Below, in pieces: positions 19,212 to 30,117 of a stretch of 64,000 nucleotides of DNA. Made by a program: the position numbers and the translations under genes. Below the pieces are notes generated by a model. The model did no database searches, was not told where the DNA came from, and saw only the letters and a list, made by a program, of their open reading frames with translations. The stretch's first letter is position 1. Every line of letters begins with the position of its first letter. This DNA comes from Pectobacterium colocasium (GTDB taxonomy: Bacteria > Pseudomonadota > Gammaproteobacteria > Enterobacterales > Enterobacteriaceae), in the NCBI RefSeq assembly GCF_020181655.1, contig NZ_CP084032.1:2170001-2234000 (forward strand), given 5' to 3'.

Positions 19212-19490
19212 GGGGTCTCGCCGTCTTACATCTCAGCGGACGGCGCTAATGTAGGTAAATTGCCGAACAGCGTCAACAAACTTCTGCATTCAATGCGCGC
19301 AATTAGCTAAAGTTAACGCAATTTGTTGCTTTGCTCACCGTTTTTGCGCTCGCCTTCCATTCATTCCCCGTCGTGACGCAAAAAACTGATGTTTCATTTG
19401 TGTTAATCATGCGTTGTAATTTCGCTCACTGGCTGCGGAATATCCCTGAAAATGGTATGCTGCCTTGCAAACGTTGACTCAGGAGAATCT

Positions 19491-20228
19491 ATGTATCCCG
19501 TCGATTTACATATGCACACCGTTGCCAGTACGCACGCTTACAGTACCCTGCATGATTACATTGCTGAAGCTCAGCAGAAGAATATCCGCCTGTTCGCCAT
19601 TACCGATCATGGCCCGGATATGGCGGATGCACCGCATTACTGGCACTTCATGAATATGCGCGTTTGGCCTCGTCTGGTTGATGGCGTAGGTATCCTGCGC
19701 GGTATCGAAGCGAATATTAAAAACATTGAAGGTGAGATCGACTGCACCGGCCCCATGTTGGATCAGGTGGATGTGATTATCGCGGGCTTTCATGAGCCGG
19801 TTTTTCCACCACAGGATAAAGATACGCACACTACGGCGATGATCGCGACTATGGCACGCGGCGACGCACATATCATTAGCCACCCCGGTAACCCAAAATT
19901 TCCTGTCGATATCCGCGCAATTGCGGAAGCCGCGGCGAAATACAATGTGGCACTGGAGCTGAATAACTCCTCTTTCATGCATTCGCGCAAAGGCAGTGAA
20001 CCAAACTGTCGGGCGATTGCGGAAGCCGTTCGTGATGCAGGTGGATTACTTTCTTTAGGTTCTGATTCCCATATTGCGTTTTCTCTGGGAGACTTTACCC
20101 ACTGTGAACGTATTTTGCAGGAAGTGAATTTCCCGCAGGATCGGATATTGAATGTAAGCCCTCGGCGCGTGTTGGATTTCCTCGAACAGCGTGGAATGCC
20201 GGTTATCGCTGAGCTTGCTGATTTGTGA
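19491..20228 (+). CDS. ycdX: PHP-domain phosphatase YcdX
   Basis: Trinuclear-zinc phosphatase of the PHP superfamily; in E. coli it has alkaline phosphatase activity and is linked to swarming. The ATG at 19491 has AGGAG six bases upstream and gives 245 residues, the family length. Metal-binding motifs are visible: DLHMHTVAS near the N-terminus, TDHGPD (about 41-46), GIEAN, HISHPGNP and GSDSH near the C-terminus. It is followed by ycdY, as in E. coli, where YcdY is a chaperone for YcdX. Confidence 0.95.
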   Translation: MYPVDLHMHTVASTHAYSTLHDYIAEAQQKNIRLFAITDHGPDMADAPHYWHFMNMRVWPRLVDGVGILRGIEANIKNIEGEIDCTGPMLDQVDVIIAGFHEPVFPPQDKDTHTTAMIATMARGDAHIISHPGNPKFPVDIRAIAEAAAKYNVALELNNSSFMHSRKGSEPNCRAIAEAVRDAGGLLSLGSDSHIAFSLGDFTHCERILQEVNFPQDRILNVSPRRVLDFLEQRGMPVIAELADL

Positions 20229-20232
20229 CGCT

Positions 20233-20274
20233 GTCACTTAAAGGGATCGTCACATAAAGGCATCGTCACTTAAA
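20233..20274 (+). repeat. 16-bp tandem repeat, 2.6 copies
   Basis: gtcacttaaagggatc, gtcacataaaggcatc and gtcacttaaa follow one another between ycdX and ycdY. It is short and partly degenerate. Confidence 0.75.
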
Positions 20275-20291
20275 AATAAATAGGGTTATCA

Positions 20292-20870
20292 ATGAACGAG
20301 TTTTCTATTGTGTGCCGCCTATTGGGCACGCTGTTTTATCGCCAGCCGCAGGATCCTTTGCTGACGCCGCTGTTCACGCTGATTAAAGAGGGGAAATTGG
20401 CGCAGCATTGGCCGCTGGAGCAGGATGCCTTGTTGGCCCGTTTGCAAAAGGGATTGGATTTACCCGCAATGGCGGCGGATTATCAGGCACTGTTTGATAG
20501 TGAAAACGGCTCGGTGTCGCCGCTGCGCTCATCCTATGACAGCGATGCGGATGATGCGGAAATTCGTACTTTTCTACAACAGCGCGGTATGCCGTTAAAT
20601 GACGGCGCGGTTGGTCATTTCGGCAGCTTGCTTCTTGCGGCGTCATGGCTGGAAGATCAGGCACAAGAAGACGAAACGGCGGCGCAGATTACCCTGTTTG
20701 ATGAGTATCTCTTGCCGTGGAGCGATCGTTTTCTCGGGAAAGTGGAAAGCCACGCCACCACCGCATTTTATCGTACGCTGGCAATAGTGTGCCGTGAAGC
20801 GCTGGAAGCCATGCGAGATGAACTGGGTGAAAGCGATGAAGAAGAAGACGAGTCGGAAGCAGAAGAATAA
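20292..20870 (+). CDS. ycdY: TorD/DmsD-like chaperone YcdY
   Basis: All-helical redox-enzyme maturation-type chaperone. In E. coli YcdY assists zinc loading of YcdX. The 192-residue protein keeps the family N-terminus MNEFSIVCRLLGTLFYRQPQDPLLTPLFTLIKEGKL and the central GTLLLAASWLEDQ-type segment (here GSLLLAASWLEDQ) and LFDEYLLPWSDRFLGKVE. The tail is very acidic (ESDEEEDESEAEE). Neighbouring ycdX is the expected client. Confidence 0.93.
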   Translation: MNEFSIVCRLLGTLFYRQPQDPLLTPLFTLIKEGKLAQHWPLEQDALLARLQKGLDLPAMAADYQALFDSENGSVSPLRSSYDSDADDAEIRTFLQQRGMPLNDGAVGHFGSLLLAASWLEDQAQEDETAAQITLFDEYLLPWSDRFLGKVESHATTAFYRTLAIVCREALEAMRDELGESDEEEDESEAEE

Positions 20871-20907
20871 TCCGCGGGTATGAAACCTCGCAGTATGAAA
20901 ACGAGTA

Positions 20908-20940
20908 CGCCGATAGCAGACACGATGTGTGCTATCGGCG
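20908..20940. terminator. Hairpin between convergent ycdY and yceB
   Basis: Perfect 11-bp stem cgccgatagca / tgctatcggcg with an 11-base loop. No T tract follows on either strand, so it may be a weak terminator or an end-stabilising hairpin. Confidence 0.45.
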
Positions 20941-20948
20941 AGTAGGCA

Positions 20949-21515
20949 TTAGTCAGTAAACAGGATAACGATCTGGCCAGGTTTGATTTCGATGCCTTTC
21001 GCCATCTTCTTCGCCAGTGATTCTGTTGTGCTCTTATCCGCATTCAACACGTAAGCCGGTTTTTGGTCAAAATAGCTTTTCAGCGATTGATTGAGGTAAG
21101 GGCTTAGCGTTTTCATTATCGTCTGCATTTTTTCAGGCTGTACCGTGTAATCAACCAATTCCATGTCTTTCAGGTAAATCGCGCCCTGCGCTTTATCAAA
21201 TACCGGCTGCGCTTTTAGCGTCAGTTTCATATCGGCGGCCTGATTGCCCAACAGGGATGAAATATCGACCTTTGCATTGCCCGCTAACGTGACTTTCCCC
21301 GGTTCTGCCCGACCAATCTGGCTGGATAGCTCGGTTAAAACGATATGCGCATCCACCACGCCAGGCACGCCCAGCTCTTTCTGGTAATCATTGTGTTTTT
21401 GCAGGTACTCATTCACTTCCTGTTCACTGAGCGTGTATTGCGTGAGTTTATTACAGCCGCTGAGTGTAAAAGCCAGCAGCACTGCGGCCGCGGCCATCCA
21501 TCCTGATTTTTTCAT
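20949..21515 (-). CDS. yceB: YceB lipoprotein (DUF1439)
   Basis: Predicted envelope lipoprotein of unknown detailed function. Signal peptide MKKSGWMAAAAVLLAFTLSGC ends in a lipobox LSGC at residues 18-21. The mature part has the DUF1439 pattern (YTLSEQEVNEYLQKHNDYQKELG; DIVLTEL-like DAHIVLTELSSQIGR), which resembles a lipid-binding fold. Length 188, close to E. coli. It lies upstream of grxB's terminator and is transcribed in the same direction as grxB. Confidence 0.92.
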   Translation of the reverse strand: MKKSGWMAAAAVLLAFTLSGCNKLTQYTLSEQEVNEYLQKHNDYQKELGVPGVVDAHIVLTELSSQIGRAEPGKVTLAGNAKVDISSLLGNQAADMKLTLKAQPVFDKAQGAIYLKDMELVDYTVQPEKMQTIMKTLSPYLNQSLKSYFDQKPAYVLNADKSTTESLAKKMAKGIEIKPGQIVILFTD

Positions 21516-21673
21516 TATTCTGACCTCTTAATGCTATTGACGCGCACAACCCACCCATCGGTGGCGTGTGTTCATACGGGCAATCTATTTGTGTTAGCAA
21601 CCAACACGATTACGCATCGGCAGCGTGCGCCTGATGCACAGGGTAAACAATAGGATAGCACTGAAACAGCAGA

Positions 21674-21700
21674 GAAACGCCGCTTCAGGACGAAGCGGCG
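21674..21700 (-). terminator. grxB terminator
   Basis: cgccgcttc / gaagcggcg, 9-bp stem, 5-base loop, with a TTTCTCT tail in the minus direction after the grxB stop. Confidence 0.75.
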
Positions 21701-21715
21701 GAGTAAATCGAAGGA

Positions 21716-22363
21716 TTAGATTGCCAGGCTGCTGAGCAGCGTTACCTGAGTCTGTTTCGCCATGTTATCCCGATAGTCTGCAACGCGCGAAGGAGGCGTG
21801 ACGCCCGCCACGATAGACAGCGAGCGGAGCAGTGGGAAGAGGTCGATATCATCTGTCGATAGCTCGCCGTTACAGGCGTTTGGTTGGACAATCAGCGGAT
21901 CCAGATCCTGTAAGTCATTGTTCAATTTCTTAATCAGCCCCTGAGAATGGCTCAGGTGATCGGCAAAACTGCCTAGCTGGGCTTCCTTCTTATTAATAAA
22001 GTATTGCCGGGCGGAAGCGGAGGCAAATTCTTCAAAGGCTGCCTGAGCAAAGCGGGGGATAATCAGGCGTGGCGTATATTCGGTAACTTTACGCAGCCAT
22101 GCGGCGATGGCGGGGTTGGTGGAACCGGTCAGCAGCGGCTTGCGGTCATAATGATCAATGAAATGAACAATGTCCATGCTTTCAGGCATGTGGCTGCCAT
22201 CGTCTTTTTGCAGAATAGGCACCATTTTTTGGCCGATTAACCGCTCTGGTGTTGCGGCATCATCATTCGCCAGTATTTGCAGTTCGACAGGGAGATTCTT
22301 CAGGCCGAAGATCATGCGCGCCTTAACGCAGTAGGGACAGTGATCGTAAATGTAGAGCTTCAT
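21716..22363 (-). CDS. grxB: Glutaredoxin 2
   Basis: GSH-dependent disulfide reductase with a glutathione-S-transferase-like fold; cytoplasmic. The active site CPYC is at residues 9-12 (MKLYIYDHCPYC), the thioredoxin-fold domain runs to about 75 with the cis-proline KMVPIL and the glutathione-binding PESMDIVHFID, and a helical C-terminal domain completes the usual 215 residues. The yceB-grxB-mdtH order matches E. coli. Confidence 0.96.
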   Translation of the reverse strand: MKLYIYDHCPYCVKARMIFGLKNLPVELQILANDDAATPERLIGQKMVPILQKDDGSHMPESMDIVHFIDHYDRKPLLTGSTNPAIAAWLRKVTEYTPRLIIPRFAQAAFEEFASASARQYFINKKEAQLGSFADHLSHSQGLIKKLNNDLQDLDPLIVQPNACNGELSTDDIDLFPLLRSLSIVAGVTPPSRVADYRDNMAKQTQVTLLSSLAI

Positions 22364-22544
22364 ACGTCGTCTCCTAAATTACAGGTTTTAGACAAAGACC
22401 GCAGGGCGGCCACGCGTGTAACCCATCATCAAACAAGGTGAACCGAACGTGCGAGAAGGCTCGCGACGAAACAATTGTTTGAATGTATTAGGAAAGTATA
22501 GGAGGGCTTTACCGACGAGATCAAACTCGCCGGTAAAATTCAGA

Positions 22545-23750
22545 CTAATGACCACCCAACATCGCAGGCTCTATGCGGCGTTGATTGAACTGCCAATACA
22601 GGGCGGCTAACGTCAGGAACCCGATAGTACCGAGCATGAACCACGGCAGTTCCGGCTGGTTCAACGCATGTCCGGTATCGAACAGCCAACCGCCGCCGCT
22701 ATAACCAATCGCACCACCGAGCGCCAGCCCAAGCCGACTGAACCCCATATAGCTCCCTCTGGCTCTGGAATCCGCCAGCGAGGCGCTCAAGGTTTCACGC
22801 GCGGGTTCGGCGATAATCGAACCAACGTAAAACAGGCTGATTAGCAGCAGCAGGGTTTGCAGTTCTGTTGTCATCCCAATGGGGAACATGCTGACGGACA
22901 TGATAAAAAGCCCCGCCATCAGACGTTGTTCCAGCCGGAAACGTTTCTCACTCCAGCGGGCGATAGGGTACAGCAGCGTCAACGACAGCGTTGCTTCAAT
23001 GGCGTACATCCATTTCACCGCAGACGGCGTTCCGGCGATTTCGTTGACCATAATCGGCAGCATTAACAGCACCTGCACGGCCAGCATGTAGTAGCCTGTT
23101 AGGGTTAATACATACATGAGAAAACGACGGTCGCGAATAACGCGCGTCAAACCTTCCACTATCGGCGTTTTGACCGTTGAGATGCGATAGGCTGGCAGCA
23201 GCCAGGCATTGAGCGCTGCCGCGAGCACGAAGATGACGGCACCCGCCCAGCAGACGATCTCAAAATCGTACTGGAGCAACCAACTGCCGATAAGGGCGCC
23301 GATAACGGCACCTGCGCTGTCCTGCATCATTAACAGCGAGTAAAAACGGCCACGTTCCTGCGGGCGCACCAGTTTGATAACCAGTGCGGTGCGCGGCGGG
23401 TCGAAGAGCGTGCCGCCGAGACCGGACAGTGCGCAAGACAGCCAGAGTAGCCAAGGCTCGTCGGCAATTGCCATGAACACAAAACCGGAGGCGCGTAGCA
23501 GCATCCCGGTAATAATCATCGGTTTGGCACCAAAACGGTCAGCAATGGCCCCGCCGAAAATACCGAGCCCTTGCTGAATAAACTGGCGCAATCCTAACGC
23601 GATACCGACTAATAATGCCGCCCAGCCGAGATCGTCGACAAAACGAATGGAAATAAGGGGAAAGACAACAAAGAATCCCAGAACCACCAGCATATTATCG
23701 AGTAATAAAAAATATTTACCCAAGCTCCGAGCTTGCGACATCAGAGGCAT
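22545..23750 (-). CDS. mdtH: Multidrug efflux MFS transporter MdtH
   Basis: Inner-membrane proton antiporter, linked in E. coli to quinolone resistance. The 401 residues form about 12 hydrophobic segments. The MFS motif A region [14 protein letters not shown] is between helices 2 and 3. The start [27 protein letters not shown] and [42 protein letters not shown] are family-specific. It diverges from rimJ. Confidence 0.95.
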   Translation of the reverse strand: MPLMSQARSLGKYFLLLDNMLVVLGFFVVFPLISIRFVDDLGWAALLVGIALGLRQFIQQGLGIFGGAIADRFGAKPMIITGMLLRASGFVFMAIADEPWLLWLSCALSGLGGTLFDPPRTALVIKLVRPQERGRFYSLLMMQDSAGAVIGALIGSWLLQYDFEIVCWAGAVIFVLAAALNAWLLPAYRISTVKTPIVEGLTRVIRDRRFLMYVLTLTGYYMLAVQVLLMLPIMVNEIAGTPSAVKWMYAIEATLSLTLLYPIARWSEKRFRLEQRLMAGLFIMSVSMFPIGMTTELQTLLLLISLFYVGSIIAEPARETLSASLADSRARGSYMGFSRLGLALGGAIGYSGGGWLFDTGHALNQPELPWFMLGTIGFLTLAALYWQFNQRRIEPAMLGGH

Positions 23751-24065
23751 GTTTCACCACAACGAAGAAAGGAGGAAAATAACAGACGTGACTATTTTGT
23801 ACTCTAATTCGACTTTGGTATAGCCTATTGTTGGATAATATTTTTTTATCGATTTAACGTTATCCGAGTAGCATTTCGGCGAGAAAAAATGGCTTTCCTG
23901 ATTCAACTGCGCAATAACTCGGCGACGAGGATTTTACGTCTCTGAATTTATGTGGTTATAGTAAGGATTATCGGAAATGCCGATATTTTCTGCTTATGTG
24001 GAATAGTGATTTTTTCAGCGGCGATTAATTTTACTTATCGATAACATGGAGAGGCAGGGGGAAAA
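23751..24065. other. Intergenic region mdtH / rimJ
   Basis: 315 bases between divergent genes, AT-rich, expected to hold both promoters. I see no repeat, hairpin or operator I can name. Confidence 0.5.
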
Positions 24066-24650
24066 ATGTTTGGCTATCGTTCAACGCCAGCAAGAGTGCA
24101 ATTGACAACCGACAGGCTGGTGGTGCGTCTGGCCCATGAACGTGATGCATGGCGTCTGGCTGAATACTATTCTGAAAACCGTGATTTCCTTAAGCCGTGG
24201 GAACCCGTGAGAGACGCCAGCCATTGCTATCCATCAGGCTGGCAGGCGCGGCTGAGCGTGATTAACGATATGCATAAGCAGGGCAGCGCCTATTACTTCC
24301 TCCTGTTGGATCCGAATGAAAACGAAGTGTACGGCGTGGCGAATTTCAGCAACGTGCTACGGGGATCGTTTCATGCCTGCTATCTGGGCTATTCGCTTGG
24401 CCAAAAATGGCAGGGACAGGGGCTGATGTACGAAGCGCTGCAACCGGCAATACGTTATATGCAGCGTCAGCAGCATATGCACCGCATCATGGCTAACTAT
24501 ATGCCGCATAACCAGCGTAGTGGGAATTTGCTGGCACGTTTGGGGTTTGAACGTGAGGGTTATGCGAAGGATTATCTGCTGATTGACGGCAAATGGCAGG
24601 ATCATGTATTAACCGCGCTGACCAACGCCGAGTGGAAGTCTCCGCGTTAA
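24066..24650 (+). CDS. rimJ: Ribosomal protein S5 alanine N-acetyltransferase
   Basis: GNAT acetyltransferase that modifies the N-terminal alanine of ribosomal protein S5 and has a role in 30S maturation. The GNAT acetyl-CoA site is visible as [15 protein letters not shown] (about 118-131), preceded by [21 protein letters not shown], and the [44 protein letters not shown]-terminal pattern is typical. The 194-residue length is normal. The yceH gene follows at once. Confidence 0.95.
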   Translation: MFGYRSTPARVQLTTDRLVVRLAHERDAWRLAEYYSENRDFLKPWEPVRDASHCYPSGWQARLSVINDMHKQGSAYYFLLLDPNENEVYGVANFSNVLRGSFHACYLGYSLGQKWQGQGLMYEALQPAIRYMQRQQHMHRIMANYMPHNQRSGNLLARLGFEREGYAKDYLLIDGKWQDHVLTALTNAEWKSPR

Positions 24651-24659
24651 GGAAAAATG

Positions 24660-25298
24660 ATGAAATTCCAATTGGATGCTCGTGAAGCCCGCGTGATTGG
24701 CTGCATGCTGGAAAAGCAGATCACCACGCCGGATCAATATCCGATGTCGTTAAACGGCATCACCACGGCTTGTAATCAGAAAACCAACCGCGAACCTGTG
24801 ATGGAACTGAGTGAAAGCGAGGTGCAGCAAACGCTGGATTTACTCGTGAAGAAGCATTTTCTGCGCACGCTCAGCGGTTTTGGTAATCGTGTCGTGAAGT
24901 ATGAACATCGTTTTTGCAATTCTGAATTTGGCGACCTGAAACTGTCACCAGCGGAAGTGGCGTTGGTGACAACGCTGCTTTTGCGAGGCCCTCAGACGCC
25001 AGGTGAACTGCGTACGCGCGCGGCCCGACTGTATGAATTTTCAGATGTCAGCGAGGCTGAATCCACGCTTGAACAACTACAGCAGCGCGACGATGGGCCG
25101 TTTGTCGTCCGACTGGCGCGGGAAGCGGGTAAGCGAGAGAGCCGCTATCGACACCTTTTCAGCGGTGAAGCCACTGATGCGGCGACGCTTGATGCGGAAA
25201 GCGCAAACGATGATTCACATACGCTGACCGAACGGGTTGAGGCGTTGGAAAAAGAGGTCGCTGAACTCAAACGTCAGCTTGCCGCGCTGTTAGCGTAA
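24660..25298 (+). CDS. yceH: YceH, UPF0502 family winged-helix protein
   Basis: Conserved protein of unknown function with two winged-helix-like domains. The ATG at 24660 is preferred to that at 24657 for its spacing from AAGGA. Recognisable segments are [60 protein letters not shown] and [16 protein letters not shown] [11 protein letters not shown]; a C-terminal coiled coil (about 185-212) follows. It is probably cotranscribed with rimJ and mviM, as in E. coli. Confidence 0.94.
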   Translation: MKFQLDAREARVIGCMLEKQITTPDQYPMSLNGITTACNQKTNREPVMELSESEVQQTLDLLVKKHFLRTLSGFGNRVVKYEHRFCNSEFGDLKLSPAEVALVTTLLLRGPQTPGELRTRAARLYEFSDVSEAESTLEQLQQRDDGPFVVRLAREAGKRESRYRHLFSGEATDAATLDAESANDDSHTLTERVEALEKEVAELKRQLAALLA

Positions 25299-25324
25299 TC
25301 AATCGGTATCAGGGAGAAAAATCA

Positions 25325-26293
25325 ATGATGAAGCCTCAGCTTACGTCTGCGCAAAGCGTCTCGGAGAATAGCGGTGTTAGCCAATGTCCCCGTATCGGCG
25401 TTGTCGGGCTGGGTTCTATCGCGCAGAAAGCGTATTTGCCGATTCTTAGCCAAGCCGAACGCTGGGAATTGGTTGGCGCATTTTCTCCCGACCAGCAAAA
25501 GACACAGCGGATTTGTCAGCACTATCGGATGACGAGTTTCTCTGCGTTGGACGTGCTGGCTGCACAATGTGATGCCGTTTTCGTGCACAGCAGCACCGCC
25601 AGCCATTTTTCTGTTGTGAGCCAACTGCTGAAAGCTGGCGTCGATGTTTATGTGGATAAACCGCTGGCAGAGACATTGGAGCAGGCGGAAGCGTTGGTTG
25701 AATTGGCAGAGCAACGACAAAAAATTCTGATGGTCGGCTTTAATCGTCGGTTTGCGCCGTGCTATCAGCAGCTAAAACAGCGGCTGGATCAGCCCGCATC
25801 GCTACGCATGGATAAACATCGGGTTAATGGTGTTGGGCCGCAGGATGTGCGTTTTACTCTGCTGGATGACTACCTGCACGTGGTGGATACGGCGCTCTGG
25901 CTGGCGGGAGGCGAGGTCCAACTGATTGATGGCGTTTTGCATGCGAATGCGGAAGGCCAACTGCTGTATGCCGAGCACCATTTCCAGAGTGGTAGCTGTC
26001 AGGTAACGACCAGCATGCATCGTCAGGCTGGCAGCCAGCGGGAATGGGTTCAGGCCGTTACCCATGGCGGTCTCTATCAGGTGGATGAGATGCGTGAATG
26101 GCGTGAAGACCGCGACGGTGTGACGCTCCGCCCTGCCGTGCCATCCTGGCAAACCACGCTGGAACAGCGCGGATTTGTCGGTGCGGTGCAGCATTTTATG
26201 GCGGCGATTGAACAACGGAAACCAGCGGAAACATCCGGTAACCAGGCGTTGCTGTCCCAGCGCATGATTGAAAAATTGCTGGGAAAAAGCTGA
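25325..26293 (+). CDS. mviM: Gfo/Idh/MocA-family oxidoreductase MviM
   Basis: Predicted NAD(P)-dependent oxidoreductase; physiological substrate unknown. The Rossmann fold starts with RIGVVGLGSIAQKAYLPIL, and the KPLAE motif (CYDKPL-type VDKPLAETLEQAE) carries the family lysine that is usually catalytic. The second alpha/beta domain includes DDYLHVVDTALWLAGG. There is an N-terminal extension of about 22 residues ahead of the Rossmann fold compared with E. coli, so a later start cannot be excluded, although no later methionine precedes the fold. It lies immediately upstream of murJ. Confidence 0.93.
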   Translation: MMKPQLTSAQSVSENSGVSQCPRIGVVGLGSIAQKAYLPILSQAERWELVGAFSPDQQKTQRICQHYRMTSFSALDVLAAQCDAVFVHSSTASHFSVVSQLLKAGVDVYVDKPLAETLEQAEALVELAEQRQKILMVGFNRRFAPCYQQLKQRLDQPASLRMDKHRVNGVGPQDVRFTLLDDYLHVVDTALWLAGGEVQLIDGVLHANAEGQLLYAEHHFQSGSCQVTTSMHRQAGSQREWVQAVTHGGLYQVDEMREWREDRDGVTLRPAVPSWQTTLEQRGFVGAVQHFMAAIEQRKPAETSGNQALLSQRMIEKLLGKS

Positions 26294-26420
26294 AAAGTTC
26301 AGCGGTTATGACAATGCGCGGTAGCTATTGCTCGCGCAATGCGTAGACTAGTCGCACCTCGCAATCAGGATGACCTCAACGGGTTACTAATCGGTCCTGA
26401 ACCATTCAGAACATAATCGG

Positions 26421-27956
26421 ATGAATTTACTTAAATCACTGGCTGCCGTCAGTTCCATGACCATGCTATCGCGCATTTTAGGATTCGTGCGCGATGCGAT
26501 CGTCGCCCGTATTTTTGGTGCCGGCATGGCGACGGATGCCTTCTTTGTGGCGTTCAAACTGCCTAACCTGCTCCGGCGGATTTTCGCGGAAGGCGCATTC
26601 TCACAGGCATTTGTGCCTATTCTTGCTGAATATAAAAGCCAGCAGGGTGAAGAAGCCACGCGAACGTTCCTCGCTTATGTTTCCGGTATGCTGACGCTGA
26701 TTCTGGCGTTGGTCACCGTTGCGGGAATGGTTGCCGCACCCTGGGTTATTATGGTGACCGCTCCCGGTTTTGCCGCGACGCCAGAGCGCTTTGAACTTAC
26801 CTCGGATCTGTTAAGAGTCACGTTCCCCTACATCCTGCTGATTTCGCTGACCTCTATGGTGGGGTCGGTGCTAAATACCTGGAACCGTTTCTCGGTACCG
26901 GCGTTTGCTCCGACATTGCTTAACGTCAGCATGATTGGCTTCTCGCTGTTTGCCGCCCCGTATTTTAACCCGCCGGTAATGGCGTTGGCCTGGGCGGTGT
27001 TGGTTGGCGGTTTACTGCAACTCGGCTACCAGCTACCGCATCTGAAAAAGATTGGCATGCTGGTATTGCCACGTCTGAAATGGCGGGAACCGAGCGTCTG
27101 GCGAGTCATGAAGCTGATGGGGCCTGCGGTTCTGGGCGTCTCGGTAAGCCAGATTTCACTCATCATCAACACCATTTTCGCGTCCTTCCTCAGTGAAGGT
27201 GCGGTGTCATGGATGTATTACGCCGATCGCCTGATGGAGTTCCCATCCGGTGTTCTGGGCGTGGCGCTGGGAACGATCTTACTTCCGTCTCTGGCGAAGA
27301 GTTTTGCCAGTGGTAACCATGATGAATACTCCCGTCTGATGGATTGGGGGCTTCGCCTGTGTTTCCTGTTAGCGCTGCCGAGTGCGGTCGCATTAGGTAT
27401 TTTGGCTAAACCGTTGACGGTGTCGCTGTTCCAGTACGGCAAATTTAGCGCCTTTGATGCGCTGATGACCCAGCGGGCGCTGATAGCTTACTCGGTTGGG
27501 CTGATGGGATTGATTGTCGTTAAAGTGTTAGTACCTGGCTTTTATTCCCGACAGGATATCAAGACGCCAGTCAAAATCGCGATAGTCACGCTGATTCTGA
27601 CGCAGGTGATGAACCTGATCTTTATCGGCCCGCTGCAACACGCCGGTCTGGCGTTGTCCATCGGTCTGGCCTCCTGCCTGAATGCAGGGCTGCTGTACTG
27701 GCAACTGCGTAAGCAGGATATTTTCCAGCCACAGCCAGGTTGGCGGCGTTTTCTGATACGCCTGCTGGCCGCGGTTATCGTGATGTCGCTGGTTTTACTG
27801 GGGATGCTGTGGTGGATGCCCGCGTGGGATGACGGCAATATGACGATGCGAATCTTGCGTTTGCTGCTGGTGGTGGTCGCGGGGGCGGGCTCTTATTTTG
27901 CCACGCTGGCGCTGTTGGGATTCCGTCCGCGGGATTTTGCCCGCCGTAGCGTGTAA
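26421..27956 (+). CDS. murJ: Lipid II flippase MurJ
   Basis: Essential MOP-superfamily flippase that moves lipid II across the inner membrane for peptidoglycan synthesis. The 511-residue protein has about 14 hydrophobic segments. Family motifs are visible: [19 protein letters not shown] at the N-terminus, [22 protein letters not shown], and [28 protein letters not shown]. Conserved arginines in these segments match those needed in E. coli MurJ. It is preceded by mviM; the palindromic repeat at 27975 follows. Confidence 0.97.
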   Translation: MNLLKSLAAVSSMTMLSRILGFVRDAIVARIFGAGMATDAFFVAFKLPNLLRRIFAEGAFSQAFVPILAEYKSQQGEEATRTFLAYVSGMLTLILALVTVAGMVAAPWVIMVTAPGFAATPERFELTSDLLRVTFPYILLISLTSMVGSVLNTWNRFSVPAFAPTLLNVSMIGFSLFAAPYFNPPVMALAWAVLVGGLLQLGYQLPHLKKIGMLVLPRLKWREPSVWRVMKLMGPAVLGVSVSQISLIINTIFASFLSEGAVSWMYYADRLMEFPSGVLGVALGTILLPSLAKSFASGNHDEYSRLMDWGLRLCFLLALPSAVALGILAKPLTVSLFQYGKFSAFDALMTQRALIAYSVGLMGLIVVKVLVPGFYSRQDIKTPVKIAIVTLILTQVMNLIFIGPLQHAGLALSIGLASCLNAGLLYWQLRKQDIFQPQPGWRRFLIRLLAAVIVMSLVLLGMLWWMPAWDDGNMTMRILRLLLVVVAGAGSYFATLALLGFRPRDFARRSV

Positions 27957-27974
27957 CAACGTTATTGAATACAA

Positions 27975-28079
27975 CGGTGATAATGGAATAGAAGAGTAAA
28001 GCGTTTGCGCCATGGATGGCGCAAGCCGAGCGTACAGGGATGTATTTACAGCGTCTTTACGATCTATCCATTATCGCCG
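27975..28079 (+). repeat. 105-bp palindromic intergenic repeat, copy 3
   Basis: cggtgataatggaatagaag ... gatctatccattatcgccg forms the terminal inverted repeat, with a central gcgcc/ggcgc hairpin. This is the cleanest of the three copies. It lies 19 bases after the murJ stop, between the convergent genes murJ and argS. Confidence 0.8.
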
Positions 28080-28104
28080 CGTGACTGTCTTTGCCTGTAA
28101 CGCA

Positions 28105-28136
28105 AAACGCCATTGGTGGCAGCACCAATGGCGTTT
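28105..28136. terminator. Bidirectional terminator between murJ and argS
   Basis: aaacgccattggtg / caccaatggcgttt perfect 14-bp stem with a 4-base loop; A and T runs at either side. Confidence 0.85.
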
Positions 28137-28171
28137 GTGTTTCAATGCATCCGTTTTCAGTCGATGGAGAC

Positions 28172-29902
28172 TTACATCTTCTCGACGGTTTCGATGCCCA
28201 GCGTATCCAGACCTTGCTTCAGCGTTTTCGCCGTCAGCAGCGCCAGTCTCAGACGGCTTTGACGCACGTCGTCACTGTCGGCATTGAGAATCGGGCAGTG
28301 CTCGTAGAAACCAGAGAACAGACCTGCCAGATCATACAGGTAGCTACACATTACATGCGGTGTGCCTTCGCGGGCGACGGTGGTGATAGTTTCTTCGAAT
28401 TGCAGCAGACGCGTGGCAAGGGCAAATTCGCGCTCATCGCTCAGCGTAATCGGCTGCGTTAAGCTGTCTTCCTGTATGCCTGCACGCTTGAAAATAGACG
28501 CGACGCGGGTGTAGGCGTATTGCATGTAAGGCGCGGTATTGCCTTCAAACGCCAACATGTTGTCCCAATCGAAAACGTAGTCCGTGGTACGGCTCTTCGA
28601 CAGATCGGCGTATTTGATCGCACCGATGGAAACCACTTTCGCCAGCGCGGTTAACTCATCGCTTTCCATTTGTGGATTTTTCTCTGCGATGAGCTTCAGA
28701 GCACGATCGTAGGCTTCATCTAACAACTCGGACAGTTTAATCGTCCCGCCTGCACGCGTTTTGAATGGCTTACCGTCTTTGCCCAGCATCATGCCGAACA
28801 TATGGTGTTCCAGACTGACGGAATCAGGCACATAGCCCGCTTTACGCACGATGGTCCAGGCTTGCATCAGGTGCTGATGCTGGCGGGAGTCGATGTAGTA
28901 AAGCACACGATCGGCGTTCAGGGTTTCATAACGGTATTTGGCGCAGGCGATATCCGTTGTGGTATAGAGGTAGCCGCCATCCTTTTTCTGGATGATGACG
29001 CCCATCGGTTCGCCTTCCTTGTTTTTATATTCATCAAGGAAAACCACCGTAGCGCCTTCACTTTCTACCGCCAGACCTTTGGCCTTCAGATCGGCGACGA
29101 TACCCGGCAGCATGCTGTTATACAGGCTTTCACCCATCACATCCTGCTTGGTCAGCGTGACATTGAGGCGTTCATAGTTGATCTGGTTTTGCGTCATGGT
29201 GATATCGACGAGGTTGTGCCACATCTGGCGGCAATATTCATCGCCACCCTGCAATTTTACCACGTAAGCGCGTGCGCGTTCGGCGAAATCGGCGTCTTCA
29301 TCGTAGTGTTTCTTCGCTTCACGATAGAAGGCTTCAAGATCGGACAGATCCATCTCGCTGGCGTTTTCGTTTTGCATTTTTTCAAGATAGGCAATCAGCA
29401 TGCCAAACTGCGTACCCCAGTCACCGACGTGGTTGGCACGAATGACATTGTGACCCAGAAACTCCAGCGTACGGGCCGCGGCGTCACCAATGATGGTCGA
29501 ACGCAGGTGGCCGACGTGCATTTCTTTCGCGACGTTGGGGGCAGAATAGTCAATCACGATCGTTTGTGGTTCAACCTGCGTTAAACCCAGTTTTGGTGCA
29601 TTCAGGGCGTTCTCAACCTGGCTCGCAACCCACTGCTTATCGAGAAAAATATTAATAAATCCCGGGCCTGCGATTTCTGTTTTTTCTGCAATGCCCTCCA
29701 GCGCCAAAAGCTGGACGACTTTTTCGGCCAATTGTCGCGGCGGCATGCCCAGTTTTTTTGCCACGGCCATAACGCCATTGGCCTGATAGTCACCAAACTG
29801 TGCTTTTGCCGACTGACGAATCTGAGCTTCGCTGTCTGCTGGCGCGCCCGCGGCGGTTAACGCCTGGCTGACTTTTTCGGAGAGAAGAGCCTGAATATTC
29901 AC
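28172..29902 (-). CDS. argS: Arginyl-tRNA synthetase
   Basis: Class I synthetase that charges tRNA-Arg. The N-terminal Add-1 domain ([15 protein letters not shown]) is present, then the HIGH-type motif HVGHLRS (about 130) after [11 protein letters not shown], catalytic-domain segments [20 protein letters not shown] and [20 protein letters not shown], and the DALR anticodon-binding domain with [10 protein letters not shown] at the C-terminus. The 576-residue length matches E. coli 577. There is no KMSKS motif, which is normal for most ArgS. Confidence 0.97.
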   Translation of the reverse strand: MNIQALLSEKVSQALTAAGAPADSEAQIRQSAKAQFGDYQANGVMAVAKKLGMPPRQLAEKVVQLLALEGIAEKTEIAGPGFINIFLDKQWVASQVENALNAPKLGLTQVEPQTIVIDYSAPNVAKEMHVGHLRSTIIGDAAARTLEFLGHNVIRANHVGDWGTQFGMLIAYLEKMQNENASEMDLSDLEAFYREAKKHYDEDADFAERARAYVVKLQGGDEYCRQMWHNLVDITMTQNQINYERLNVTLTKQDVMGESLYNSMLPGIVADLKAKGLAVESEGATVVFLDEYKNKEGEPMGVIIQKKDGGYLYTTTDIACAKYRYETLNADRVLYYIDSRQHQHLMQAWTIVRKAGYVPDSVSLEHHMFGMMLGKDGKPFKTRAGGTIKLSELLDEAYDRALKLIAEKNPQMESDELTALAKVVSIGAIKYADLSKSRTTDYVFDWDNMLAFEGNTAPYMQYAYTRVASIFKRAGIQEDSLTQPITLSDEREFALATRLLQFEETITTVAREGTPHVMCSYLYDLAGLFSGFYEHCPILNADSDDVRQSRLRLALLTAKTLKQGLDTLGIETVEKM

Positions 29903-30117
29903 CGGTTTACCTTAAATAAAAAATTAAGCCTTGCTTATACCATATTTGCCTTTCTTCGTCAGCAGACGGGGAGGGGGAGCGGGATGTTCAGGCGAAAAAA
30001 TGCCCGCCTGGCGGGATAGGAAAAGGGAACGATGAGAAGGAAAAAAGAGATAAGGAGAACACGACAAAAAAGAAAATGTGGCTTGAGGTAGAATTAAAAT
30101 AAATAAAAATTACGATC
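29903..30117. other. Intergenic region upstream of argS
   Basis: Presumably holds the argS promoter on the minus strand. It is A-rich at 30060-30110, with one small hairpin (gcccgcc/ggcggg-like) near 30000. Nothing further is supported. Confidence 0.4.

Noticed and set aside
28802..29584. 260-codon plus-strand frame opposite argS
   Set aside because: Antisense shadow of argS; no start site and no known family.
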